A DNA stretch of 24,130 nt from JAYEHC01 sp964490635 (GTDB taxonomy: Bacteria > Patescibacteriota > Minisyncoccia > JAHIHE01 > JAGLIN01): the NCBI GenBank assembly GCA_964490635.1, contig CAZBCK010000010.1, positions 1 through 24,130 on the forward strand, read 5' to 3'. The position numbers were made by a program, and so were the translations under genes. This document shows positions 7,562-14,451 of the stretch, one piece after another. The notes below the pieces were generated by a model, which had not been told where the DNA came from, made no database searches, and saw nothing but the letters and a program-made list of their open reading frames with translations. Numbering within the stretch: position 1 is the stretch's first letter; the number at the start of each line of letters is the position of its first letter.

Positions 7562-7810
7562 TATCAGGTAGATAATAAGTTTTTATATTCTAAGCTTTTT
7601 GTCCGATAATTCTTTGAATTTAGCGGAAATAAATATTTTACCTGTGTGAAACGGTGAATATAAGACATAAAGTTTGAAGGAAAAGAAAAAATTAGTATCA
7701 TATCAAACAATTCAAATTTATTAAAGAGCCGCTTTGGTAATGCAGGTATCGTTTGTGGTAGAAGTGAAAAACGGGAAAGAAAAATAACAAAGGTTTTTTG
7801 TAAATCGGTC

Positions 7811-8947
7811 TTGTTTCTTAAGAATAATATTACTGTTTTTGCAGTAGTTTTTTTGTTGAGTTGTGTTCTAATGGCAAATGCTTCTTCCAGCTATAATTTT
7901 CAAGTTGGCAGTATTTTGTTTATGCATCTTGATGGAAAAGGTGGAAGCGGAAGCGCGAATGATGATGATATAATTGTAAAAAATATAAGCAATAGTGACG
8001 AAGGATATGTTCCTCTTGTGAAAATTGCCAGCGCCGATTCAAATTTTATGGGATGTGAGAAGATAAATCAAGACAAAGACGATGAATCAAACAATAATAA
8101 CAGCGAATTGAACGATCTGTTGGCTGACTATAATACTGTTTCTCCTGTTATTGTTCAGAGAAATTCGTTTGTGTCGCCATCAGTTTATTATGATGATTCG
8201 CTGGCCAGTCTTAAATATGGAATAGTGAAATATAAAGTTGAATCCGGCGATTCTCCAGGTTCAATTGCGGCGTCATTCGGAATTTCAACCTATACTCTTC
8301 TTTGGGCAAATAATTTAAAAGTGGGAGATATTATAAAACCGGGGCAAGAGCTTGAAATATTGCCGATTTCAGGCGTAAAACACATTGTCGGAAAATCAGA
8401 TACGGTTGAAAGTATAGCTCTTAAATATAAAGCTGACAAAGAAGAAATTATAATGTATAATAAACTTCCCGCATTGTCAGACAAAAATTTGACCGAGAAG
8501 CAATTGCTGATAATTCCAAATGGAGAAAAGGCGGCTCCAATTAAACCGAAACCGCAGGTAAGAAGTTCCGGAAGTAAAGTTGTTTCGTCGTCTAAATATA
8601 ATTATAACGCTCCCAAAAGCGCTGGTGCTAGCAAAAGTCGCAGATTTCCTTATGGATATTGTACATATTATGTTGCAAGCAGAACCTATGTTCCTTGGAA
8701 TGGGCATGCGAAATCGTGGCTGACAAACGCGAGAGCGTATGGATTTAAAACGGGAAGTGTTCCCGCAGTCGGAGCAATAGTTGTAACATCTGAAAACAGG
8801 TGGTATGGACATGTTGCTTATGTTGAAGCGGTTCATAGCAACACAATTACCGTATCGGAAATGAATTATGTCGGATGGGGAAGAAAAAGCGTTAGAACCA
8901 TACCGATAAACAGTTACAAAATAAGAGGTTATGTTTATTCCAAATAG
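7811..8947 (+). CDS. Membrane-anchored LysM-CHAP cell-wall hydrolase
   Basis: From the TTG at 7811 the protein has 378 residues: a membrane segment (about 8-24), an Asn/Asp/Ser-rich linker, two LysM domains (about 139-184 and 190-236) that bind peptidoglycan, a basic Ser/Pro linker, and a C-terminal CHAP domain (278-376) with the catalytic pattern GYC284TYY, GH334VAYVE and SE350MNY. CHAP enzymes are amidases or endopeptidases acting on cell-wall peptides outside the cell. The start is uncertain. The frame is open back to 7664, and an ATT at 7691 lies 9 nt after a clean AAGGA (7677-7681). That start would add 40 residues with a basic stretch (CGRSEKRERKITK) before the membrane segment, a better N-terminus than the TTG, which lacks a well-placed Shine-Dalgarno site. 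Confidence 0.92.
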   Translation: MFLKNNITVFAVVFLLSCVLMANASSSYNFQVGSILFMHLDGKGGSGSANDDDIIVKNISNSDEGYVPLVKIASADSNFMGCEKINQDKDDESNNNNSELNDLLADYNTVSPVIVQRNSFVSPSVYYDDSLASLKYGIVKYKVESGDSPGSIAASFGISTYTLLWANNLKVGDIIKPGQELEILPISGVKHIVGKSDTVESIALKYKADKEEIIMYNKLPALSDKNLTEKQLLIIPNGEKAAPIKPKPQVRSSGSKVVSSSKYNYNAPKSAGASKSRRFPYGYCTYYVASRTYVPWNGHAKSWLTNARAYGFKTGSVPAVGAIVVTSENRWYGHVAYVEAVHSNTITVSEMNYVGWGRKSVRTIPINSYKIRGYVYSK

Positions 8948-8980
8948 CTATAATCCTGTTAAAATTATAGCTATTTGGAA
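8938..8980. repeat. Perfect 17-bp stem hairpin at the end of the LysM-CHAP gene
   Basis: TTCCAAATAGCTATAAT (8938-8954) and its exact complement (8964-8980) enclose a 9-nt loop. The gene's stop codon TAG (8945-8947) lies inside the left arm. There is no T-run after it, so it may protect or process the mRNA end rather than terminate. Confidence 0.85.
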
Positions 8981-8990
8981 ATATCTATTA

Positions 8991-9014
8991 AATGGTTTTA
9001 TTAACCGTTTTTTT
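8991..9014 (+). terminator. Rho-independent terminator after the LysM-CHAP gene
   Basis: AATGGTT (8991-8997), loop TTATT, AACCGTT (9003-9009), running into a T-tract to 9014. Confidence 0.75.
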
Positions 9015-9073
9015 GTTTATATTAGCACTTATAAATGTAGAACCTTCTCACTTTCTGTCATTTCTGTAGATAT

Positions 9074-9292
9074 TAGGCAATTCACTAACAAAATAATATT
9101 AATAAAAAATTTAAATTCTCTTTTGTCATCCCGAGTGGAACGGAACGCAGTGGAGCAGAGCCGAGGGATCCTTCTCAATCTCACAAAATGTTTATTAGGG
9201 AAGTATTTCTTTTAAGAGCGATTCCTCCATTCCGCTTATTCGTACCTCATTCGCTCTAGTCGGAATGACAAAGTTTGTCAGTGAATTACCTA
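9074..9292. mobile_element. MITE-like element with 19-bp terminal inverted repeats
   Basis: TAGGCAATTCACTAACAAA (9074-9092) is inverted at 9274-9292 with two mismatches. Inside lies the GTCATCCCGAG palindromic repeat (9125-9135 with its partner near 9261-9269) and GAGGGATCC (9162-9170), a common intergenic REP type. No coding frame is supported inside, so it would depend on a transposase in trans. It fills the space between two convergent genes. Confidence 0.7.
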
Positions 9293-9308
9293 TTTTTAGA
9301 TAGTCCAA

Positions 9309-10718
9309 TTAACACGCCGAATCATCACCTTTTATAATTACAAAAAATGTTTTTACCAGAATTATAAAATCAAGAAATAGCGACCAGTTTTCAATATAGT
9401 AGACATCAAGTTTTACTTCTCTATCAAAATCCAGATCGGAACTTCCGCTTATTTGCGGTAATCCTGTCATTCCCGGTTTAATTGTAAACAATTTTTTATG
9501 GTGTTTCTTATAGCGTGCGACTTCCTCCGGCTCGTGCGGACGGGGACCGATCAAGCTTATTTCTCCCCGTAGAACATTTATAAGCTGTGGAAATTCATCA
9601 AGCCGCGTTTTTCTGATAATTTTTCCGACTCTTGTTACGCGTGGATCATTTTTCATCTTGAAAAGAGGACCTTCATCTCGCTGATTTAATTCTGCGAACT
9701 TCTGATTAAGATTTCCTTTCTTGTCATATTTTAGGATATGCGCGTTTTTTACCATTGAACGAAACTTATAAAGCCAAAACTTTTTCCTTTTTCCAACTCT
9801 TTCAAGATGAACAAAAACAGGACCGGCGCTGTCCATTTTGATAATAATTGCCATTAGCAGAAACATCGGAGAAAGAATAATAAGTCCCACTGCGGATGCA
9901 ATGATATCAATGATTCTTTTTATGATCTTGCCCCAGCCGTCCAATGGAGTTCTTTTCACTTCAATGAAGGTTATGTTGGAAATTGTTTGCATTTCAAAAA
10001 GCGCCGCCTGCGCCTGAAACATATCGGGAATGAATTTAAAATCAATATTTTTTTCTTGGCAAAAATCAAGCAATTCCTGTACTTTCTCTCTTTTTATATC
10101 AGAAGAACAGAGAATAATCTCATCAATTCCCAGATCTTTGAAAATTCTCTCCAGGTCTTCAATCTTAGAATCTTTTAGTTTTCTTACAATTTTATATCCC
10201 AATATTCTATTGTTCTTTACTTCTTTCTGTATCGTTTTTACGATTCCGTTCTTTCCGATCAAAACCAGTCTGTAAAAACCAAATTTGTATTTGCTTGCTA
10301 TCCATCCCTGAATAATTCTGATCATAACTCTTCCAAAGACGACTGTTCCTATCGCGAAGAACCAGGCCGCGAAAAATATAAAACGGGAAGAAAACATTTC
10401 CCGTTGCATAAAAGCGATAAAAATTATAAACATAAATCCTGCTGACACGCCCACTATAATTTGCGATATTTCTTTCCAAAATTTTCGGACACTTTTCATA
10501 TTATAAAGTCCAGTAAAAGCGAACGAAGCAATAAAAATAGGAGAGATGGACAGAACTATCTTCATATACTCATCAAAGGACAAATCAAAAACGATAGGTC
10601 TGAATGCTGACAGTTCACTGCTGAATCTTAAAAAGTAGGCAAATATTCCGGCGAACGCTATCATCAAAAAATCTATCGGCACCAAAAGGGCGTTGAAAAT
10701 TAATTCCGATCTTTTCAT
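9309..10718 (-). CDS. Exopolysaccharide polyprenyl glycosylphosphotransferase (undecaprenyl-phosphate sugar transferase)
   Basis: 469 residues. Transfers a sugar-1-phosphate to undecaprenyl phosphate, the first step of surface polysaccharide or glycoprotein glycan assembly at the membrane. Four N-terminal membrane segments (about 8-30, 53-71, 86-104, 112-130) are followed by a CoA-binding-like Rossmann domain (about 148-235), the re-entrant helix DIIASAVGLIILSPMFLLMA (271-290) and the catalytic PF02397 domain with KFRSM (318-322), RLDEFPQL (372-379), LIGPRPHEPEE (389-399) and KPGMTGLPQISG (414-425). Length and order fit the WbaP/WcaJ-type family. The sugar is unknown. The gene stands alone here with no glycan cluster around it. 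The REP pair lies just upstream, overlapping any promoter region. Confidence 0.96.
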   Translation of the reverse strand: MKRSELIFNALLVPIDFLMIAFAGIFAYFLRFSSELSAFRPIVFDLSFDEYMKIVLSISPIFIASFAFTGLYNMKSVRKFWKEISQIIVGVSAGFMFIIFIAFMQREMFSSRFIFFAAWFFAIGTVVFGRVMIRIIQGWIASKYKFGFYRLVLIGKNGIVKTIQKEVKNNRILGYKIVRKLKDSKIEDLERIFKDLGIDEIILCSSDIKREKVQELLDFCQEKNIDFKFIPDMFQAQAALFEMQTISNITFIEVKRTPLDGWGKIIKRIIDIIASAVGLIILSPMFLLMAIIIKMDSAGPVFVHLERVGKRKKFWLYKFRSMVKNAHILKYDKKGNLNQKFAELNQRDEGPLFKMKNDPRVTRVGKIIRKTRLDEFPQLINVLRGEISLIGPRPHEPEEVARYKKHHKKLFTIKPGMTGLPQISGSSDLDFDREVKLDVYYIENWSLFLDFIILVKTFFVIIKGDDSAC

Positions 10719-10770
10719 TGTTTGGAATTTATAATATATAAGGACGCATTTTAATCTTATTTATATCATT

Positions 10771-10863
10771 GGAGTATAGAACGAGCGATAGCAGAGTTCT
10801 ATTTGGAAACAAGAATTAAGTGTTTTTTCAAGTCAAACTCTGCTATTGCTCGTTTGACACTCC
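10771..10863. repeat. Inverted pair of GGAG-type REP hairpins (BIME-like)
   Basis: Left copy: GGAG (10771-10774), T, stem ATAGAAC (10776-10782), 13-nt loop GAGCGATAGCAGA, stem GTTCTAT (10796-10802). The right copy is inverted: read on the minus strand it is GGAG (10863-10860), T, GTCAAAC, loop GAGCAATAGCAGA, GTTTGAC (down to 10832). The stems differ at three positions, all compensated; the loops differ by one base. GGAG or GTAG at the foot of a palindrome is the REP signature linked with RAYT transposases. The pair lies between the sugar transferase start and the rnpB 3' end. Confidence 0.8.
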
Positions 10864-10891
10864 AAACGCGTAGTCCTAACACACTCAAAAC

Positions 10892-11288
10892 AGCAAGCAA
10901 TAAGCCGAATTCTGTTCTCTGAAACGCTTGCGCGAATTAGAGCGATAATCATCTATCTAGCCCTGTCATTGCTGGCAGGGTCAAGCGAACTACTTTTTCC
11001 CGATTGCTCGGGATTTGTTCTTGCACCAGGCAGGGTTTACCGTCACTTGCCGTCACCGACAAGGAAAGAATGTAATTCCGGTTTGCAAAACAAACCGAAT
11101 ATCATTCAACTTTTCACCTTTTATCCCGATTGCTCGGGATTAGTATTGTCTCTGTGGCACTTTCCCTATTCCGATTGCTCGGAACGGTTGCCGTTAACAA
11201 CTGCCCACTTCATCCTGATAACTCAGAATGGGTGTTCGGACTTTCCTCCCCCCGTAACGAGGGCGATTATCTAGCTTGCTATTTTAAG
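10892..11288 (-). ncRNA. rnpB: RNase P RNA (type A-like)
   Basis: The catalytic RNA that matures tRNA 5' ends. On the minus strand the 5' conserved block GAGGAAAGTCCGAACACCC (near 11249-11231), an ACAGAG block (near 11148), GGTAAACCC...GGTGCAAGAACAAAT (near 11042-11014) and the 3' block GAACAGAATTCGGCTTATT are all in the expected order. P1 is closed by AGCAAGC (11280-11274) with GCTTGCT (10898-10892). Three helix tips carry the mini-hairpin CCGAGCAATCGG with a GCAA (GNRA) loop: 10998-11013, 11124-11139 and 11169-11184. The apparent protein frames across it are incidental. Confidence 0.96.
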
Positions 11289-11295
11289 CTCTTTC

Positions 11296-11324
11296 ATTAT
11301 TATAAAAAAGCGTGGATTTGTCAA
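11296..11324 (-). promoter_or_regulatory. rnpB promoter
   Basis: On the minus strand: -35 TTGACA (11319-11324), 17-bp spacer, -10 AATAAT (11296-11301). The predicted transcript start, about 11288, lies some 8 nt before helix P1. Confidence 0.75.
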
Positions 11325-11363
11325 TGTTATCTAGTTGTGGTAGATTTAAATTATAAAATAGTA

Positions 11364-11407
11364 ATAATTGTGTAAGGTACAGAAATACCTGTACCCTACA
11401 CAATTAT
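11364..11407. repeat. GTAG-type REP hairpin upstream of the RAYT gene
   Basis: An 18-bp stem with one mismatch: ATAATTGTGTA/TACACAATTAT outer (11364-11374/11397-11407) and GGTACAG/CTGTACC inner (11376-11382/11389-11395), loop AAATAC. Read on the minus strand it gives GTAG followed by GGTACAGGTATTTCTGTACC, the RAYT-linked REP form. Confidence 0.8.
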
Positions 11408-11471
11408 ACAGCTAATCTATCATGAAATGACTTTAGAAAAATAATTTTTAAAAACAAAATTTTGTAAAGTA

Positions 11472-11993
11472 ATGCGACTGACTAATTACGATTATAATAA
11501 ACCTGGATTCTATTTTGTCACAATTTGTACAAAAGATCGCAAATGTTATTTTGGAAATATTATAGGAACACGAAATCTTTTATCTTTGCCACAATTAGAA
11601 TTATCAGAAGTTGGGAAAATTGCTAAAAAATGCTGGTTGGAAATACCAAAACATTTTCCTGATGCAAAACTGGATGAATTTACAATAATGCCGAATCATT
11701 TTCATGGAATTATTGATATTATTGATTCACGCATTGTAGAGAACAGGTATACCTGTTTTCTACAATGCGTGAATCAATAATATCAGAAACTACCTATAAT
11801 AATCGGCTCATTTAAATCCGCGGTTACAAAACAAACAAACCAAACTAAAAACCAAACATCCCTCGCTTGGCAAAAATCATACTGTGACCATATTATTAAA
11901 AATGAAAAATCATTGCAAAAAATTCGTGAATATATTGTGAATAATCCTGCAAAATGGCAAGAAGACATTGAAAACCAAAATTTTTTTTCTTAG
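11472..11993 (+). pseudogene. REP-associated tyrosine transposase (RAYT, Y1_Tnp), broken by an in-frame stop
   Basis: The first part (11472-11780) holds NYDYNKPGFYFVTICTKDR and the HUH motif MPNHFHGII, the metal-binding site of Y1 single-strand transposases. A TAA at 11778-11780 ends it. After the stop the same frame continues with LPIIIGSFKSAVTKQ, LAWQKSYCDHIIKNEKSL (conserved catalytic tyrosine region) and KIREYIVNNPAKWQEDIEN to a TAG at 11991-11993. The 70-bp palindrome at 11715-11784 has replaced or invaded the variable middle, and its right arm supplies the stop. The total (173 codons) is near the family's usual length. RAYTs move or copy REP hairpins; this copy is likely inactive. Confidence 0.85.
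11715..11784. repeat. 70-bp near-perfect palindrome inside the RAYT gene
   Basis: Two 35-nt arms meet at GGTA|TACC (centre 11749/11750). The only non-Watson-Crick position is G11741 against T11758, a G-T wobble. The core GTAG, AGAACAGGTATACCTGTTTTC, CTAC resembles the hairpin at 11364-11407, so it is probably a copy of the same REP family with extended arms. Confidence 0.9.
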
Positions 11994-12131
11994 TTTAAAT
12001 AAAAAAGAATTAAGAATAAAAAAGAAAAGAATACTACGAAAATTTATTCTAATTTACTAACATTACAATATTACAATAACTAACAAATATTCTTTTTAAT
12101 TTCAATTAACCTAAATTTTAGTTAAAATGCC

Positions 12132-13340
12132 ATGAATAAAATTAACACAGACTTAAATAAAATAGATGAGATTTTAAATCGCGGCACGATCGTTGAAATT
12201 TTGCCGACTAAAAAAGAATTTCGGGAAAAATTGTTGAGTGGCGAAAAACTCAAATTTTACATTGGTTTTGACGCTACTGCTCCGACTTTGCATCTCAGCC
12301 ATGCGAAAAATTTTATGTTGATGGAGAAATTCAGAAAGCTTGGGCATGAAGTAATAGTTCTTTTTGGAGATTTTACGGCAAGGATCGGCGACCCGACAGG
12401 AGAAAATTCCGCGCGGAAACAATTGTCACGCAAAGATGTCATTCAAAATGTAAAAAAATGGAAAGAACTAATTGAACCTCTGATGGATTTCAAAGACTCA
12501 AAAAATCCGCCAAAAATTATGTATAACAATGATTGGTTGACAAAACTAACCCTTGAAGATGTAATAAGTCTGGCAAGTAATTTTACTGTCCAGCAAATGC
12601 TGGAACGAGATATGTTTCAAAAAAGAATCAAAGAAAAAAAACCAATATATCTTCATGAATTTTTGTATCCCCTTATGCAAGGATACGACTCAGTCGCGAT
12701 GGATGTTGATGTTGAAGTATGTGGAACAGATCAAACTTTCAATGCTTTAGCCGGACGAACTTTATTGAAAAAAATAAAAGGAAAAGATAAGTTTATTATG
12801 GCTGTAACACTTATGGAAAATCCAAAAACCAAAGAGTTGATGTCAAAAAGCAAAGGCACCGGCGTTTTTTTGGATACATCGGCAAATGATATGTTTGGTC
12901 AAATTATGGCTCAGCCCGATGAAATGATAGAAATATTGTTTATCAATAATACTTATTTGCCTCTGGAAGAAATTAAAAAACTAATGAGTTTAGATAACCC
13001 GCGGGATATAAAAGTAAAACTTGCCAAAGAAATAATCACAATCTATCACAATAAAAAATCCGCGGAAGAAGCGGAAGAAGAGTTCAACAAAATTTTTCGC
13101 GACAAAGAAAAACCAAGTGAAATAAAAAGCTACAAGCTACAAGCTACAGATTACAAGCTAGTAGATTTATTGGTGGAATTAAAACTAGCATCCAGCAAAA
13201 GTGAAGCTCGCCGACTTGTTCAACAAGGCGGAGTGAGAATTGACGATATTGTCCGAAAAGATTTTAATGAAGATATTGAAGTGAAAAATGGAATGATTGC
13301 GCAGGTCGGGAAGAGGAGGTTTGCGAAAATTGAAATTTAA
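12132..13340 (+). CDS. tyrS: Tyrosyl-tRNA synthetase
   Basis: 402 residues. Charges tRNA-Tyr in the cytoplasm. Class I Rossmann core with the HIGH-like motif HLSH (54-57) after FYIGFDATAPTL, GDFTARIGDPTG, EFLYPLMQGYDS and CGTDQTFN for tyrosine binding, and the KMSKS-type loop LMSKSKGTG (about 236-244). The C-terminal S4 RNA-binding domain (about 339-400) has KLASSKSEARRLVQQGGVRI. Length and motif spacing fit the bacterial TyrZ-like form, with GFDATAPTLHLSH in place of the TyrS form with GFDPTADSLHIGH. A heptamer repeat in the linker before S4 encodes SYKLQATDYKL. The ATG at 12132 gives the expected N-terminus; no clear Shine-Dalgarno site is seen, and no T-box leader is recognised in the 138 bp upstream. 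Confidence 0.97.
   Translation: MNKINTDLNKIDEILNRGTIVEILPTKKEFREKLLSGEKLKFYIGFDATAPTLHLSHAKNFMLMEKFRKLGHEVIVLFGDFTARIGDPTGENSARKQLSRKDVIQNVKKWKELIEPLMDFKDSKNPPKIMYNNDWLTKLTLEDVISLASNFTVQQMLERDMFQKRIKEKKPIYLHEFLYPLMQGYDSVAMDVDVEVCGTDQTFNALAGRTLLKKIKGKDKFIMAVTLMENPKTKELMSKSKGTGVFLDTSANDMFGQIMAQPDEMIEILFINNTYLPLEEIKKLMSLDNPRDIKVKLAKEIITIYHNKKSAEEAEEEFNKIFRDKEKPSEIKSYKLQATDYKLVDLLVELKLASSKSEARRLVQQGGVRIDDIVRKDFNEDIEVKNGMIAQVGKRRFAKIEI
13128..13160. repeat. AGCTACA heptamer tandem repeat within tyrS
   Basis: Three perfect AGCTACA copies (13128-13148), a fourth diverged copy GATTACA and a partial AGCTA. Seven is not a multiple of three, so slippage by one unit would shift the frame. It lies in the linker between the catalytic and S4 domains. 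Confidence 0.9.
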
Positions 13341-13542
13341 ATTTTACAATATAAACTTTTTAAAGAATAAGATCTCCAGTTATAAGATTGCCAAAATAAG
13401 ATTTCGGAATGAATTGGAAATGGATATTATAAGAGAAATTATAGTTCTCTGTAATGGCAATATTTCTATCTTTGAAAAGCTGAGAAACAGCTATGCTACA
13501 TAATTATTCAGAGGTTTCGTACGGTAGTAGTTTCCGCGAGAG
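13341..13542. other. Gene-free stretch after tyrS
   Basis: 202 bp with no convincing gene. A 27-codon frame from the ATG at 13420 (IREIIVLCNGNISIFEKL) faintly recalls a Fis-type helix-turn-helix and may be a remnant, but it is too short to call. Confidence 0.4.
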
Positions 13543-13572
13543 ATAAAAAACAGGCGCGAGCCTGTTTTTTAT
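13543..13572. terminator. Bidirectional rho-independent terminator after tyrS
   Basis: ATAAAAAACAGGC (13543-13555), loop GCGA, GCCTGTTTTTTAT (13560-13572): a perfect 13-bp stem with A-run and T-run. Confidence 0.9.
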
Positions 13573-13578
13573 GATTGC

Positions 13579-13607
13579 TTGATTTTACATCTGTTTTATG
13601 GTATTTT
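13579..13607 (+). promoter_or_regulatory. Promoter of the restriction-modification operon
   Basis: -35 TTGATT (13579-13584), 17-bp spacer ending TATGG, -10 TATTTT (13602-13607). The leader to the ATG at 13665 is about 50 nt. Confidence 0.6.
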
Positions 13608-13664
13608 GTAATTAGTGTGTTAGGTTTTTTAGCGTGAAAACCTAAATTTTTTTTAAAAATAGCT

Positions 13665-14447
13665 ATGCCAATTTTTAACGATGAAAATTTAAAAAACTGG
13701 AAAGAGTCAGAGATTTGGACTGATAGTTTGTGGATGATTTCAGAACGGGACAAATCAGGAAAACACAGTAATTTTTATCACGGAAATTTTGTTCCGCAAA
13801 TTCCACACCAGTTTATTTTGAGATATACAAAAAAGAACGAGATCGTTTTTGATCCGTTTGTGGGAAGTGGAACAACTGCCTACGAAGCGGAGAATTTAAA
13901 AAGAAATTTCATCGGGATTGATATTCAAAAAAGTTTAATAAACAAAATTCAAAAAAATTTAGACCAAAAAAATAATTTTTCAGAATTGTTAGCTGGCGAT
14001 AGCGCGGATGAAAATACTTTTGAGCAAATAAAAAAAATTCTAAAAAATTATAGAAAGAAAAATATTCAATTAGCAATTTTACATCCGCCTTATGCTGATA
14101 TTATAAAATTTAGCAGTCATAAAGAAGATTTGTCTAACACAAAATCGTTAAAAGATTTTTTGAGTAAGTTCTCGCAAGTTTTAAAAAATACTATTTCAGT
14201 TTTAGAAAAAAGCAGATATTTGGTTATTGTTATCGGCGATAAATACACAAAAGGGCAATGGATTCCTTTGGGGTTTTATTGTATGAACGAAGCGCAAAAA
14301 TTAGGATTAACTTTGAAAAGTGTTATTATTAAAAACATGGAGGGCAATCGTGCCAAACAAAACAAAGAGGGTATTTGGCGATATCGCGCGCTTTCAAGCG
14401 ATTATTATATTTTTAAGCATGAGTATATTTTAGTTTTTAAAAATTGA
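13665..14447 (+). CDS. DNA N4-cytosine/N6-adenine methyltransferase (N6_N4_Mtase family)
   Basis: 260 residues. An amino-methyltransferase using S-adenosylmethionine. Motif I is FDPFVGSGTT (62-71), followed by FIGIDIQKSLI; the catalytic motif IV reads LHPPYAD (139-145), a known HPPY variant of D/N/SPPY. Motif I precedes motif IV. The target base (N4-C or N6-A) cannot be decided from the motifs. It is the first gene of the restriction-modification operon and ends 4 bp before the HNH nuclease gene. Codon use is very A+T-rich, like the next four genes. Confidence 0.9.
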   Translation: MPIFNDENLKNWKESEIWTDSLWMISERDKSGKHSNFYHGNFVPQIPHQFILRYTKKNEIVFDPFVGSGTTAYEAENLKRNFIGIDIQKSLINKIQKNLDQKNNFSELLAGDSADENTFEQIKKILKNYRKKNIQLAILHPPYADIIKFSSHKEDLSNTKSLKDFLSKFSQVLKNTISVLEKSRYLVIVIGDKYTKGQWIPLGFYCMNEAQKLGLTLKSVIIKNMEGNRAKQNKEGIWRYRALSSDYYIFKHEYILVFKN

Positions 14448-14451
14448 AGTT

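Noticed and set aside
7740..7787. A 15-codon leader peptide frame (MQVSFVVEVKNGKEK)
   Set aside because: No ribosome site and no attenuator-like structure; it more likely overlaps the true N-terminus of the hydrolase.
10969..11375. Two overlapping plus-strand reading frames of 101 and 81 codons
   Set aside because: They lie over the RNase P RNA gene and its promoter on the other strand, whose conserved blocks explain the sequence.
11778..11780. Stop-codon reassignment to explain the in-frame TAA of the RAYT gene
   Set aside because: TAA, TAG and TGA all end intact genes in this window, and the known CPR recoding concerns UGA only.
13297..13503. 68-codon frame overlapping the end of tyrS
   Set aside because: It starts out of frame inside tyrS, has no ribosome site and no recognisable domain; the faint Fis-like tail is too short.
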